A DNA stretch of 64,000 nt from JACDBE01 sp963714055 (lineage in GTDB: Bacteria; Actinomycetota; Acidimicrobiia; Spongiisociales; UBA5794). The notes under the pieces are model-generated. The model was not told the origin of the DNA, made no database searches, and saw nothing but the letters and a program-made list of their open reading frames with translations. The position numbers were made by a program, and so were the translations under genes. Shown here one piece after another: positions 54,016 through 62,276 of the stretch. Positions within the stretch are counted from its first letter, which is position 1; each line of letters opens with the position of its first letter. Location: assembly GCA_963714055.1 (NCBI GenBank), contig OY970227.1:620001-684000 (forward strand), in the 5' to 3' direction.

Positions 54016-55524
54016 ATGGTCGACTCACCTGATCGAGGCGACGCCGACGGGGACGCCGGATTCGATCCCTCTTCGCCGGGACGGTCGCACAACTGGCAGG
54101 GGCTGATCGGGAGCATGCGCTTTCGTATCCTGGCGGCCATGGTGCTGCTCCTGGCGGCGTCGGCGGCGGTCTCGACCCTCGTGCTGCGTAGCTCGTTGCT
54201 CGAAGGGCTGGCGTCCGAGATCGAGGAGGCTCTGCGACGGGAGGCCGAGGAGCTGGAGCGCCTGGCCGCCGGCACCGACCCGGGGACGGGTCAGGACTTC
54301 GGCAACGACATGCGTGCCGTCTTCGACGAGTACTTCGCCCGGGAGGTGCCCGACCTCGGCGAGACGCTGTTCGGGTTCGTCGACGGCGAGCTCTACCTGA
54401 CAGAGCGCGCCTCGGGCGTGGTACCCGCCGACCAGCTCGCCGAACCGATCGAAGATTGGCTGGCGCGCACCGAACGCACCGAGGGGCTGCTCGAGACCGA
54501 TGCCGGCGACGTCCGCTTCGTGGCCGTGCCCTTCCCCGATGCCGAGCCTGAAGCGTTGTTCGTGGTCGCCAACTTCCCGGTGTTCGAGCAGGGGCCTATC
54601 GACGACGCCGTCCGCACTCAGGCGATCACCCAGTTCGCCACCATCGTGGCCGCCTCGCTCCTCGGGCTGCTGCTGGCAACCCGCGTCCTGCGCCCGCTGC
54701 GATCGCTCGCCGACACGGCGCAGACCATCACCGCCACCGACCTCACGCGCCGCATCCCGGTGAGGGGCTCCGATGAGGCGTCGCGGATCGCCGCCGCCTT
54801 CAACGACATGCTGGAGCGGCTCGAGTCGGTGTTCGCAACGCAGCGCAGGTTCCTCGACGACGCCAGCCACGAGTTGCGCGTCCCGCTCACCGTGGTGCGT
54901 GGCAACGTCGAAGTGCTCGAGCTGGAGGCCGACCCGGAGGAGCGGGCGGCCATGATCGCCGTGATCACCAACGAGATCGAGCGAATGAACCGGATCGTGG
55001 AGGATCTCCTCGTCCTCGCCCGAGCCGAGCGACCCGACTTCCTGGCGGTCGAGGCCGTCGACCTCGAGGAACTCACCCTCGACGTCTACCGCAAGGCCAC
55101 CGTCCTCTGCCGGCGCCAGTGGCGGCTCGACGAGGCGGCACGGGCCTCGGTCATGGTGGACCCCCAACGCATCACCCAGGCGATGATGCAGCTCGCCCAG
55201 AACGCCTGCCAGCACACCGCCGAGGACTCGCCGGTGGCCTTGGGGTCGCGCTCCGACCGGCAGGGGGTCGTGCTCTGGGTGCAGGATCGCGGTCCCGGAG
55301 TCCCCCCCGAGGAGGCGGAGCAGATCTTCGACCGCTACGTACGCGGGTCGAACCGGCCGGCAGGTACCGGGCTCGGGCTCGGGCTCTCGATCGTGAGCGC
55401 CATCGCCGTCGCCCATGGCGGTCGTGCTCGGGTCCGCACCCTCGGCGGGGGCGCTCGCTTCGAGATCGTCCTTCCCACCCGTGTTGTGGCGGAGACGAGC
55501 GAGGACCTCGCCACCACTCCCTGA
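54016..55524 (+). CDS. Second sensor histidine kinase, paralogue of the divergent one
   Basis: The 502-residue kinase has TM1 (ILAAMVLLLAASAAVSTLVL) and a roughly 130-residue sensor (GTDPGTGQDFGNDMRAVFDEYFAREVPD) parallel to that of the 53753 kinase. TM2 (FATIVAASLLGLLLATRVL) leads to HAMP (LRPLRSLADTAQTITATDLTRRIPVRGSDEASRIAAAFNDMLERLE), H-box FLDDASHELRVPLTVVRGN (His near 285), and N- and G-boxes (QLAQNACQHT, VQDRGPGVP, GLGLGLSIVSAIAVAHGGR). The two sensors share DEYF/DVYF and adjacent motifs, indicating a duplication. The gene converges on the receiver-only regulator, leaving 10 bp between stops. Confidence 0.92.
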   Translation: MVDSPDRGDADGDAGFDPSSPGRSHNWQGLIGSMRFRILAAMVLLLAASAAVSTLVLRSSLLEGLASEIEEALRREAEELERLAAGTDPGTGQDFGNDMRAVFDEYFAREVPDLGETLFGFVDGELYLTERASGVVPADQLAEPIEDWLARTERTEGLLETDAGDVRFVAVPFPDAEPEALFVVANFPVFEQGPIDDAVRTQAITQFATIVAASLLGLLLATRVLRPLRSLADTAQTITATDLTRRIPVRGSDEASRIAAAFNDMLERLESVFATQRRFLDDASHELRVPLTVVRGNVEVLELEADPEERAAMIAVITNEIERMNRIVEDLLVLARAERPDFLAVEAVDLEELTLDVYRKATVLCRRQWRLDEAARASVMVDPQRITQAMMQLAQNACQHTAEDSPVALGSRSDRQGVVLWVQDRGPGVPPEEAEQIFDRYVRGSNRPAGTGLGLGLSIVSAIAVAHGGRARVRTLGGGARFEIVLPTRVVAETSEDLATTP

Positions 55525-55534
55525 CCGCCGGCCG

Positions 55535-55942
55535 TCAGTCGATCGGGAGCCGGGTCCCGGCGCCCACCGCCGAGATGAGGTCGGCCCAGGCGAACGGCTT
55601 GGTGATGTAGTAGTCGGCGCCGAGGGCCTCCGCCAGCCGTCGGTCGTTGGGGTCGGTGCGGGCGGTGACGACGACGGTGACCACATCGATCCCCTCGAGG
55701 GTGAGGCGACGAAGCAGGTCGAGCCCGTCCATGTCCGGGAGCCCGAGGTCGAGGATCTGCACGTCGACGCCGCCGGCGGCGAGCCGCGCCAACCCTTCGG
55801 TCCCCGTGGTCACCCAGTCGACGGAGAACCCGCTGGCGCGCAGCCCGCGGATCATGAAGTCGGCGATGCGGGGATCGTCCTCGATGAGCAGAACCGCGTG
55901 CGGTGCGATCGGCTCGCCTTGGTCCCCGACCGCGGCTCCCAT
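55535..55942 (-). CDS. Receiver-only response regulator
   Basis: From ATG 55942 the product is 135 residues and consists of a single receiver domain: LLIEDDP, phosphoacceptor Asp in VQILDLGLPDMDG, VVVTARTD, and the conserved Lys in YYITKPF. No DNA-binding or enzymatic output domain follows. Single-domain receivers act in phosphorelays, as phosphate sinks or by protein binding. The neighbours suggest it takes phosphate from one of the two adjacent kinases, tuning signalling to the OmpR regulator at 51469. It is divergent from the peptide operon, 213 bp away. Confidence 0.88.
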   Translation of the reverse strand: MGAAVGDQGEPIAPHAVLLIEDDPRIADFMIRGLRASGFSVDWVTTGTEGLARLAAGGVDVQILDLGLPDMDGLDLLRRLTLEGIDVVTVVVTARTDPNDRRLAEALGADYYITKPFAWADLISAVGAGTRLPID

Positions 55943-56075
55943 CCGTGCTCCTTCCTCCCGCGCCGTGTCGGGGGCGGGCGCGCCCCTGACGCTACCGCAC
56001 CTGCCGGGCTCCCGCCCCGGCGGTCGATCGAGCATCGGATGCGTACTCCGATCGCGTCCGTCGTTGATGTGAGGG

Positions 56076-56109
56076 CTTTCATCTCCGGCTCACCTTCCTT
56101 TCATCACCA
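56076..56109 (+). promoter_or_regulatory. Direct repeat CTTTCATC with 22-bp period upstream of the peptide operon
   Basis: CTTTCATC occurs at 56076-56083 and 56098-56105, exactly 22 bp (two helical turns) apart. The second is followed by ACC, giving TTCATCACC (56101-56109), the reverse complement of GGTGATGAA. It lies 46-79 bp upstream of the peptide ATG at 56155 and has the same orientation to its gene as the sites near 35650 and 51325. Confidence 0.5.
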
Positions 56110-56154
56110 GGCCTGAGGCTCGTCTGCAACGTCCCCCGACAAGAGGAGGTGCCC

Positions 56155-56280
56155 ATGGCACGCTCGCGGATCTTCAAGGCGGTCCAGCCGGCGCTTGCCG
56201 GCGGCGGCCGCGGCTCGAAGTCCAAGGGCCGCAGCAAGAGCCGCTCGCACAGCAACAGCCGCTCGCGCAGCAAGAGCTAG
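56155..56280 (+). CDS. 41-residue Arg/Ser/Lys-rich peptide heading an ABC exporter-kinase operon
   Basis: The peptide starts MARSRIFKAVQPALAGGGRG and ends with a 21-residue tail of alternating Lys/Arg and Ser with single His and Asn, like eukaryotic SR repeats. ATG 56155 has the strong site AGAGGAGGT 4 nt upstream. The stop is only 6 nt before the GTG of the ABC exporter, and a kinase overlaps the exporter's end. Translation is thus very likely. The mixed Ser/Arg tail is a possible target for the operon's kinase, or a cargo for the exporter; both are inference. No leader-peptide motif (double Gly before a cleavage site) is certain, although GGG lies at residues 16-18. I know of no family like it. 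Confidence 0.6.
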   Translation: MARSRIFKAVQPALAGGGRGSKSKGRSKSRSHSNSRSRSKS

Positions 56281-56286
56281 CCACTC

Positions 56287-58047
56287 GTGGCTCGACTCTT
56301 TGGCATCGGCTCCCGGTCAGCCGGCACGGCTGACCGGGAGCCCGGTCCCCCTCCCGCCGGCTTCGCCGATACCCTCCGCCGGTTCTGGCCGTACACCGCC
56401 GGGCTGCGGCGCTGGGTCGCCCTCGCCCTGGCCCTGGTGGCGCTGGTCCCCTTGGTCGAGGCGGCCGAGATCTGGCTGTTCAAGGTGCTCGTCGACGACG
56501 TGCTCGTCGCCGGCGACCTGGGACGGCTCCCCGGGGTGCTCGTCCTGTTCGTCGTGCTCAACGTGGTGGCGGGCGCCCTCGGTTTCGGCGACACCTTCGT
56601 GTCCACGTGGGCACGGGAGTCGGTTCGGCTCCGGCTCCGCAACGACCTGTTCGGCCACCTGCTACGGCTCACCCCCGTGCAGGCGGCACGTCGCCGCACC
56701 GGCGACCTGCTCACCGCGCTGACCTCGGACGTGGCCGACGTCACCTACCTCGTGGTGTCCGTGCCGAAGGCGGTCGTGGAGGCGGTGGTGCGCATCGGCG
56801 CCTTCGTGGCCATGCTGCTCTACCTCGACTGGATGCTCGCCGTCGCCTCGCTCGCCGTTGCCCCGCTGTTCTGGCGGGCGGCTACCCGGTTCTCCTCACG
56901 TCTCCGCACCATCTCGACCGAGCGGCGTCGCCGGACCGGTGAGCTCGCCGCCCACGCTGCCGAGACCCTGGCCGCCGTCGCCCAGGTGCAGTCGGCGGGA
57001 GCGGTGCGCTACGAGGAAGAGCGGTTCGACACCCAGGGCCGCGCCATCCGCGACGCCAACATGGACGCCACCAGGCTCACCGCCACGCTCCGACCGCTGG
57101 CCGACCTCCTCGAGCTGTGCGGGGCCCTCCTGGTCGTCGGCCTCGGCGCCTGGTCCGTGGTGGAGGGCCGCCAGACCCTCGGGGAACTGCTCGCCTTCCT
57201 CACCTATCTGACCCTGCTGTACTCGCCGGTGCGCACCCTGACCACCCTTGCCGCCTCGGCCGGCGAGGCACTGGCCGGTGCGGAGCGGGTGGCCGGCATC
57301 CTCGACGAGGCGCCCGCCGTCACCGAACCGACCCATCCGATCCCACGCGGTCACGTCGAGGGGGTGATCGGCTTCGAAGGGGTGAGCTTCACCTACCCCG
57401 GACGCGACCGGCCTGCCCTCGACGGCGTCGACCTCGACATCCTCCCCGGTGAGGTCACCGCCATCGTCGGCCCCAGCGGCTCGGGGAAGAGCACCCTGGC
57501 GGCGCTCGCCGCCAGGCTCATCGACCCCGACGCCGGATCGGTGCTGCTCGACGGCCAGGACCTCCGCTCCTACCCGTTGGACATGGTGCGCTCGTCGGTG
57601 ACGCTGCTCCTCCAGGACACGCACCTCTTCCACGGGAGCATCGCCGCCAATGTCGCCTATGGCATCCAGGCGGCCCCTGACGACGTGATGGCCGCCCTCG
57701 ACGAGGCCGATGCCTCCTTCGTCACCGAGCTCGGCGGGCCCGAGCACCACATCGGGGGCAGTGGCCACGCCCTGTCCGGTGGACAGCGGCGGCGGGTCGC
57801 GCTGGCCCGGGCCCTCCTCGCCGCCACCCCGGTGCTCATCCTCGACGAGTTCTCCACCGGCCAGGACCCGGCGTCGGTGCGACGCGTCCTGGAGCGTCTG
57901 CGGCGCCGGGCGGCCACGATCGTGCTCATCACCCACGACCCGGCGGTGGCGGCTTGCGCCGACCGGATCGTGGTGCTCGCGGAAGGCAGGGTCATCGATC
58001 ACGGGCAGGTCCCGGGCGCGCTCACCCTCGCCGGGCCAAGCCGGTGA
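56287..58047 (+). CDS. ABC exporter, fused transmembrane and nucleotide-binding domains
   Basis: The 586-residue half-transporter has six transmembrane helices in about 35-315 and an NBD from about 355. Its motifs are Walker A GPSGSGKSTL (near 395-404), Q-loop LLLQDTHLFHGSI, signature ALSGGQRRRVALARALL (near 495), Walker B PVLILDEFSTGQDP and H-loop LITHDP. No C39 peptidase domain is present, so any peptide cargo would need no or separate processing. It begins at GTG 56287 directly after the SR-rich peptide. Its TGA (58045-58047) overlaps the kinase GTG (GTGA). It probably works as a homodimer at the inner membrane; the substrate may be the adjacent peptide, a lipid or a drug. Confidence 0.9.
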   Translation: MARLFGIGSRSAGTADREPGPPPAGFADTLRRFWPYTAGLRRWVALALALVALVPLVEAAEIWLFKVLVDDVLVAGDLGRLPGVLVLFVVLNVVAGALGFGDTFVSTWARESVRLRLRNDLFGHLLRLTPVQAARRRTGDLLTALTSDVADVTYLVVSVPKAVVEAVVRIGAFVAMLLYLDWMLAVASLAVAPLFWRAATRFSSRLRTISTERRRRTGELAAHAAETLAAVAQVQSAGAVRYEEERFDTQGRAIRDANMDATRLTATLRPLADLLELCGALLVVGLGAWSVVEGRQTLGELLAFLTYLTLLYSPVRTLTTLAASAGEALAGAERVAGILDEAPAVTEPTHPIPRGHVEGVIGFEGVSFTYPGRDRPALDGVDLDILPGEVTAIVGPSGSGKSTLAALAARLIDPDAGSVLLDGQDLRSYPLDMVRSSVTLLLQDTHLFHGSIAANVAYGIQAAPDDVMAALDEADASFVTELGGPEHHIGGSGHALSGGQRRRVALARALLAATPVLILDEFSTGQDPASVRRVLERLRRRAATIVLITHDPAVAACADRIVVLAEGRVIDHGQVPGALTLAGPSR

Positions 58048-58925
58048 GACGGTTGTCACCCGCCCCCCAGCTCGCCGACGCCCCGCTCGCCGCCGGAGAG
58101 GTCGTCGCCCCCGGATACGAGGTGGTCGCCCACCTGCGGCGGGGTCGTCGGCTCGACGTGTACGACGTCTGGAGCGAACGTCGCCGGTGCCGCTGCATCG
58201 TGAAGACGTTGCGCCCCGACCGCGGCGACGACGAGGCGGCGGCGACGCAGCTCGCCCGGGAGGGGGAGCTGCTCGCCATGTTGTCCCACCCGCACCTCGT
58301 CCGCGCCTACGAGACGGTGATCGCCCCCGGTCCCAGGCGTCCCGCCGTTGTCATGGAGACGCTGAGCGGCGTCACCGTCGAACACCTGGTGCGACGCCGG
58401 CGACCGCTCGGGTCGGCCGATGTGGCGATGCTCGGGCTGCAGCTGAGCTCGGTGCTCGGCTACCTCCACGACGCCGGCTGGCTGCACCTCGACGTCAAGC
58501 CGGCCAACGTGGTGGCGGCCGCCGGCCGCGCCGTGCTCATCGACCTGAGCCTGGCTGTGCCGCTGGGCACCGCCGGTGGCGGCGGAACCTTCGACTACCT
58601 GTCTCCCGAGCAGGCCCGCGGCGCCACGCTCACCCCGGCCGCCGACGTCTGGGGGGTCGGAGCGACGCTGCACGCCGTGATGGCCGGTCGCGCACCGTAC
58701 GCCGAGGTCTGGTACGACTCGGCCACGAGGGTGTCCGGCGAGGTGCCCCAACCGCAGCTCACCCGACCTCCCGGTCCCGTCCCCCGGTGGCGGCACCCAT
58801 TCCCCCTCCGCCGTCTGGTCGCCGCCTGCCTCCAACTCGACCCGGATCGGCGCCCCGGCCTCGTCGCCGTGGAAGCAGAGCTCGAGCGAATCGCCAGGGT
58901 CGACCGCCGCTCCGCCGGCAGCTAG
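58044..58925 (+). CDS. Eukaryotic-type Ser/Thr protein kinase, non-RD, cytoplasmic
   Basis: The 293-residue protein has a kinase domain from about 25 to 285. VAHLRRGRRLDVYDVW replaces the usual glycine loop. The ATP lysine is in CRCIVKTLRP (near 54), the catalytic loop is WLHLDVKPANVV (HRD is HLD) and the metal motif DFG is DLS in VLIDLSLAV. The activation segment TFDYLSPEQARG and the DVWGVGATLHAVMAGRAPY helix are intact. Loss of the Arg before Asp marks a non-RD kinase, usually not controlled by activation-loop phosphorylation. There is no membrane helix or PASTA domain. It overlaps the exporter stop by 4 nt. The SR-rich peptide is the obvious candidate substrate, by context only. Confidence 0.85.
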   Translation: MRRLSPAPQLADAPLAAGEVVAPGYEVVAHLRRGRRLDVYDVWSERRRCRCIVKTLRPDRGDDEAAATQLAREGELLAMLSHPHLVRAYETVIAPGPRRPAVVMETLSGVTVEHLVRRRRPLGSADVAMLGLQLSSVLGYLHDAGWLHLDVKPANVVAAAGRAVLIDLSLAVPLGTAGGGGTFDYLSPEQARGATLTPAADVWGVGATLHAVMAGRAPYAEVWYDSATRVSGEVPQPQLTRPPGPVPRWRHPFPLRRLVAACLQLDPDRRPGLVAVEAELERIARVDRRSAGS

Positions 58926-59063
58926 AAGGCCTCGATTCCTCAGCCTCCTGTACGTCCCCGGGGGCTCGGTCGCCGTAGCTGGATGCGGCGCGTGTCGCTG
59001 GTGGAATGACCGCTGTCGCCTCTCGGTTGTGCCTGGTGAAGGTCCTCCAGGGAGGGAGGAACC

Positions 59064-59567
59064 GTGGTTGCAGAAGCCCTTCGCACCCGTCCCGCTCCGG
59101 ACGACGCCTTCTGGAACGACCCCAGCGTGTGGAGCGAGGCAGCCGAGCAGGCCTTCGCCCGGGCGCGCCGCAGGGCGAGACGCGACTCGCTGACCGGGCG
59201 GCTCTTCGGGCACCGCTGGTCGCTGCTGGCCTTCGACCAGGCTCACGGCGCCAGGAGCACCCCGATCGACCTCGGGCTGCGCAACGTCCCGCTGGCCAGG
59301 ATCGTCGGCTCCGTGAACAAGGCCGCCGACTTCACCCGCTCGTTCCACCCCACCGCCGACTCGCTGCGGGGACGCTGGAAGCGGGCATACGGCGTCGCCC
59401 ACGGCATGCGCGGGTACCACCCCGTCGACCTCTACGAACTCGACGACGCCTACTTCGTCGTCGACGGCCACTTCCGCGTGTCGGTTGCGCGCAGCCTCGG
59501 CGCCACCTCGATCCTCGCTCGAGTCAGGAGCTGGTCACAAACCGCGCCACTACCCGCCCCAGCCTGA
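59064..59567 (+). CDS. ParB/sulfiredoxin-fold-like protein of unknown role
   Basis: The 167-residue protein has a helical, Arg-rich N-terminus (AEQAFARARRRARRDSLTGRLFG). It then carries a ParB-like core: LGLRNVPLARIVGSVNKAADFTRSFHP, GYHPVDLYELDDAYFVVDGHFRVSVARSLGATSILARV. The VVDGHFRVSVAR block corresponds to the Box II/III region (xxDGxHRxxAA) of ParB nucleases and serine-kinase-like ParB relatives. In ParB proteins this fold can bind or hydrolyse nucleotides. GTG 59064 has GGAGGGAGGA upstream. It follows the kinase by 138 bp, so it is possibly the fourth gene of the operon. Confidence 0.7.
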   Translation: MVAEALRTRPAPDDAFWNDPSVWSEAAEQAFARARRRARRDSLTGRLFGHRWSLLAFDQAHGARSTPIDLGLRNVPLARIVGSVNKAADFTRSFHPTADSLRGRWKRAYGVAHGMRGYHPVDLYELDDAYFVVDGHFRVSVARSLGATSILARVRSWSQTAPLPAPA

Positions 59568-59741
59568 GCCTGCCACGGCCGCGGTCCCCGGGGAGTTCCG
59601 AGAGCCAGGGGCGACGGCACCCGACAGCTCGCGCTCGCCCACCGTAGGGCTGAGGTCGCGAAGGATTCGATGTCGACGGGTGGTCATTCCGAGCGTCAGT
59701 CCGAATTGCTCAGCTGAAACTGTATCAGTATTGTCTGAGTC

Positions 59742-60413
59742 ATGACGGTTCAGGCCAGGGCTACCGCCCATGCCGCCCTCGGTGATGTGAAGCGATTGGC
59801 GATCATCGACGGGTTGGCGGCAGGCGACCACACCGTGTCCGAGCTGGCGGATCTGGTCGGCATCCGTGGCAACCTGCTTGCGCATCATCTCGATGTCCTC
59901 GAGACAGCCGGCTTGATCGACCGCCGGGCCTCCGAGGGTGACCACCGATGCCGCTACGTGTCGCTGCGTTGGGACGGGCTCCCCAACACCCCTGCCAGGG
60001 GCCCCATCCCGAACGCTGGAGTCGTGTTCGTGTGCACCGCCAACTCGGCGCGGTCACCGTTCGCGGCAGGCTTGTGGGAACAACGAACCGGGCATCGTGC
60101 GGCAAGTGCGGGAAGCCACCCGGCCGCACGGGTGCATCCGATGGCGGTTCAAGTGGCCGCCGAGTTCGGCGTCGACCTGTCCGCCGCCACACCGTCGGGG
60201 TATGACCGTCTCGACGAGAAACCTGCCCTCGTGATCAGTGTCTGTGACCGGGCCGGCGAATCCGGCCCTCCCGTCGGGCGACTCAGTCTGCACTGGTCGA
60301 TCCCTGACCCGGTGCCTGCGGGGAGCATCCGATCGTTTCGATCGGCGTTCAGCGACATCTCCCACCGGATCGACCGTCTCGCCTTCCAACCGATCAACTC
60401 ATCCGTTCCGTAG
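59742..60413 (+). CDS. ArsR regulator fused to a low-molecular-weight phosphatase/arsenate-reductase domain
   Basis: The 223-residue protein joins an ArsR winged helix (about 1-80: AALGDVKRLAIIDGLAAGDHTVSELADLV, LAHHLDVLETAGLIDRR) to an LMW-PTP fold. That fold opens VVFVCTANSARSPFAAGLW, with the C-x5-R-S loop (Cys97 region) intact and further blocks SAGSHPAARVHPMAV and LVISVCDRAGE. Its final acidic Asp (DP in IPDPVPAG) is in place. Such fusions are known next to arsenate genes and may couple sensing to reduction. arsC-like follows 29 nt downstream. Confidence 0.88.
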   Translation: MTVQARATAHAALGDVKRLAIIDGLAAGDHTVSELADLVGIRGNLLAHHLDVLETAGLIDRRASEGDHRCRYVSLRWDGLPNTPARGPIPNAGVVFVCTANSARSPFAAGLWEQRTGHRAASAGSHPAARVHPMAVQVAAEFGVDLSAATPSGYDRLDEKPALVISVCDRAGESGPPVGRLSLHWSIPDPVPAGSIRSFRSAFSDISHRIDRLAFQPINSSVP

Positions 60414-60442
60414 ACATCCCGCGAGGCCGAGAGGAGCACCCG

Positions 60443-61084
60443 TTGCCGGTCACCCTCACCACCGGAGAACAACTCCAGATCCGTCAAGCCGCAGAGGTCC
60501 TCAAACGCGAGTTCGCCGGGCAGCTCAACACCGAGACCATCGAGCGGTTCATGACCGACTCGCTCGACACCCTCTTGCAGAACGCCCGTCACAGCAAGTG
60601 GATCCCCCTGCTGGCGGAGCGTTTCGCCCGTGACCGCCTGCGTGCCTTGATTCGACTCGACGCCGATCCGGCCACCCTGAAGCCGAGCGTCCTGTTCCTG
60701 TGCGTCCACAACGCCGGACGATCACAAATGGCGGCAGGATGGATGCGGCACCTCGCCGGTGACCAGGTCGACGTCTTCTCCGGCGGCTCCGAACCCGCCG
60801 ACCGCATCAACCAAGCCGCCGTGGACGCCATGGCCGAGGTCGGCATCGACATCAGCACCGAAATCCCCCAGCCCTGGGCCGACGAGATCGTCCGCGCCGC
60901 CGACGTCGTCGTCACCATGGGATGCGGAGACGCCTGCCCCGTGTTCCCCGGTAAGCGCTACCTCGACTGGGAACTCGACGACCCCGCCGACAAGACCATC
61001 GACGAGGTGCGGCCCATCCGAGACGACCTCGAACAGCGCATCCGCAACCTCCTCACCGAACTGAGGAGCCCGGCGACAGTCTGA
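60443..61084 (+). CDS. arsC: Arsenate reductase, LMW-phosphatase type with N-terminal helical domain
   Basis: The 213-residue protein has an N-terminal three-helix segment (about 1-75) characteristic of actinobacterial ArsC forms, then an LMW-PTP domain. The domain has VLFLCVHNAGRSQMAAGW (catalytic Cys-x5-Arg), GGSEPADRINQAAVDAMAEVGID and the redox-region MGCGDACPVFPGKRYLDWELDDPA. The second Cys pair fits a thiol-coupled (mycothiol or thioredoxin) mechanism reducing arsenate to arsenite. Start TTG 60443 is supported by GAGAGGAG upstream. It follows the ArsR-phosphatase fusion by 29 nt. No ArsB/ACR3 efflux gene is in the window. Confidence 0.9.
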   Translation: MPVTLTTGEQLQIRQAAEVLKREFAGQLNTETIERFMTDSLDTLLQNARHSKWIPLLAERFARDRLRALIRLDADPATLKPSVLFLCVHNAGRSQMAAGWMRHLAGDQVDVFSGGSEPADRINQAAVDAMAEVGIDISTEIPQPWADEIVRAADVVVTMGCGDACPVFPGKRYLDWELDDPADKTIDEVRPIRDDLEQRIRNLLTELRSPATV

Positions 61085-61280
61085 GCCCGAAACCAGCCGA
61101 AACCCGTCGAGTCGGCGCGCCCAGGGCCCGTGGCGCCGAGTCAATCCGCACTTGTCGAAACCGTTCGCCGTCAGAGCAGATGATCTGGGGATTCAACCGG
61201 ATGGCCGACATCGACAGGGTCCTCCAACGTTCCAGTGCGCAGTCCCTACCCACCGGCCTCAGGGCGGCAATACTCACCGC

Positions 61281-62276
61281 GTGACCGACCTTGGCGGTGA
61301 CCTCGGTGCGTTCGGAGAGTCGCCGGACTGCGTCCCGGCGGCGACGATCGCCGCGCAACGAGTCGCCGAAGTCCGCGACCGTCCGCACGGCAGGCTGGAT
61401 CTGCTCGTGTCGTCCTACACGCCACTCCCGGGCGCGGCGCCGGTGCATCTCCGGTATCAACGAGCGGCGCTTGCGTTCATGGGCTGGCAGCTGCGGCGTG
61501 GCCTCTTCAACCCGTTGGATCATGAGCGTCCGGGAAGCCCGTGGTGGCGGGCGGTGAACGAACGACTGTTGCGCGACACCTGCGAGGCCCGCTTGCGCCT
61601 CCTCGGACACCCGGGCCCGGCGTCGTCGTCCAGTGTGGAGCCGTCCGTGCGCTTCGCCCGTCAGCCATCGCCGCGCAGGTGGTACCTGGCCCACAACGTC
61701 ACGATCGTCAGGGCGTACCTCGACCACCGCGACCTGGCCGAGAGTGAGAACCGGGTCGAGCGGTTCTTCATCAACCTGGTCCTGATCCGAGTGCTGTACG
61801 CCCACGCGCTCGTGGCCGCACCCCGGCTGGCACTGGCCTGGCTGGCGCCGATCGCCCGATGGCTGGGCGATCCGCGACTGGACATCACGCGTATGTTCCT
61901 CTCGGTGTCACGGGTCCTGCCGCACCAGTATCCGCTGGAGGGTGAGCTCGACGACTACATCGCCGACGAGCACCCCTTCGGCCGGGTCCTCGACTTGGGC
62001 GTCATCGCGCCCCGCCTCACCGAGCTGTACCGCTGGTCGGCCGACGAGCTACGGATCCCAGACCTCACCGACCTCGTCTGCGACGCAACGCCGGCATATG
62101 CATGGAGATCCCCACGACCGGGAACCCTGGACGCCACCGCCGACACGGCTCGCTCGCGCCGTGCGCCTCGCACTCCCGTCACCACCGAGCAGCCCTGCCT
62201 CAACGTCTCTTGGGGACGCTTCTCCCTTCAGCCCGGAGTGAGACTCTTGGCGGTCGGGTTGCCTCGGTGCCCATAG
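61281..62276 (+). CDS. Uncharacterised helical actinobacterial protein
   Basis: From GTG 61281 the protein is about 331 residues. Its middle is strongly helical with conserved-looking blocks: YQRAALAFMGWQLRRGLFNPLD, GSPWWRAVNERLLRDTCEARLRLLG, WYLAHNVTIVRAYLDHRDLAESENRVERFFINLVLIRVLYAHALV and LFGRVLDLG-like (FGRVLDLGVIAPRLTELYRWSADEL). I recognise no catalytic motif. After TPAYAW (about 62100) the sequence becomes low quality and overlaps a nitroreductase-family remnant on the other strand, so the natural C-terminus may be altered. Confidence 0.6.
   Translation: MTDLGGDLGAFGESPDCVPAATIAAQRVAEVRDRPHGRLDLLVSSYTPLPGAAPVHLRYQRAALAFMGWQLRRGLFNPLDHERPGSPWWRAVNERLLRDTCEARLRLLGHPGPASSSSVEPSVRFARQPSPRRWYLAHNVTIVRAYLDHRDLAESENRVERFFINLVLIRVLYAHALVAAPRLALAWLAPIARWLGDPRLDITRMFLSVSRVLPHQYPLEGELDDYIADEHPFGRVLDLGVIAPRLTELYRWSADELRIPDLTDLVCDATPAYAWRSPRPGTLDATADTARSRRAPRTPVTTEQPCLNVSWGRFSLQPGVRLLAVGLPRCP
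62205..62274 (-). pseudogene. 5' remnant of a deazaflavin-dependent nitroreductase-family gene
   Basis: From ATG 62274 the minus strand encodes MGTEATRPPRVS before diverging. This closely matches the start of the intact gene at 20798 (MGTETNKPPRVP). The bases just upstream (GAGGAATCGGCT) also resemble that gene's leader. Nothing of the enzyme core remains. Confidence 0.6.
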
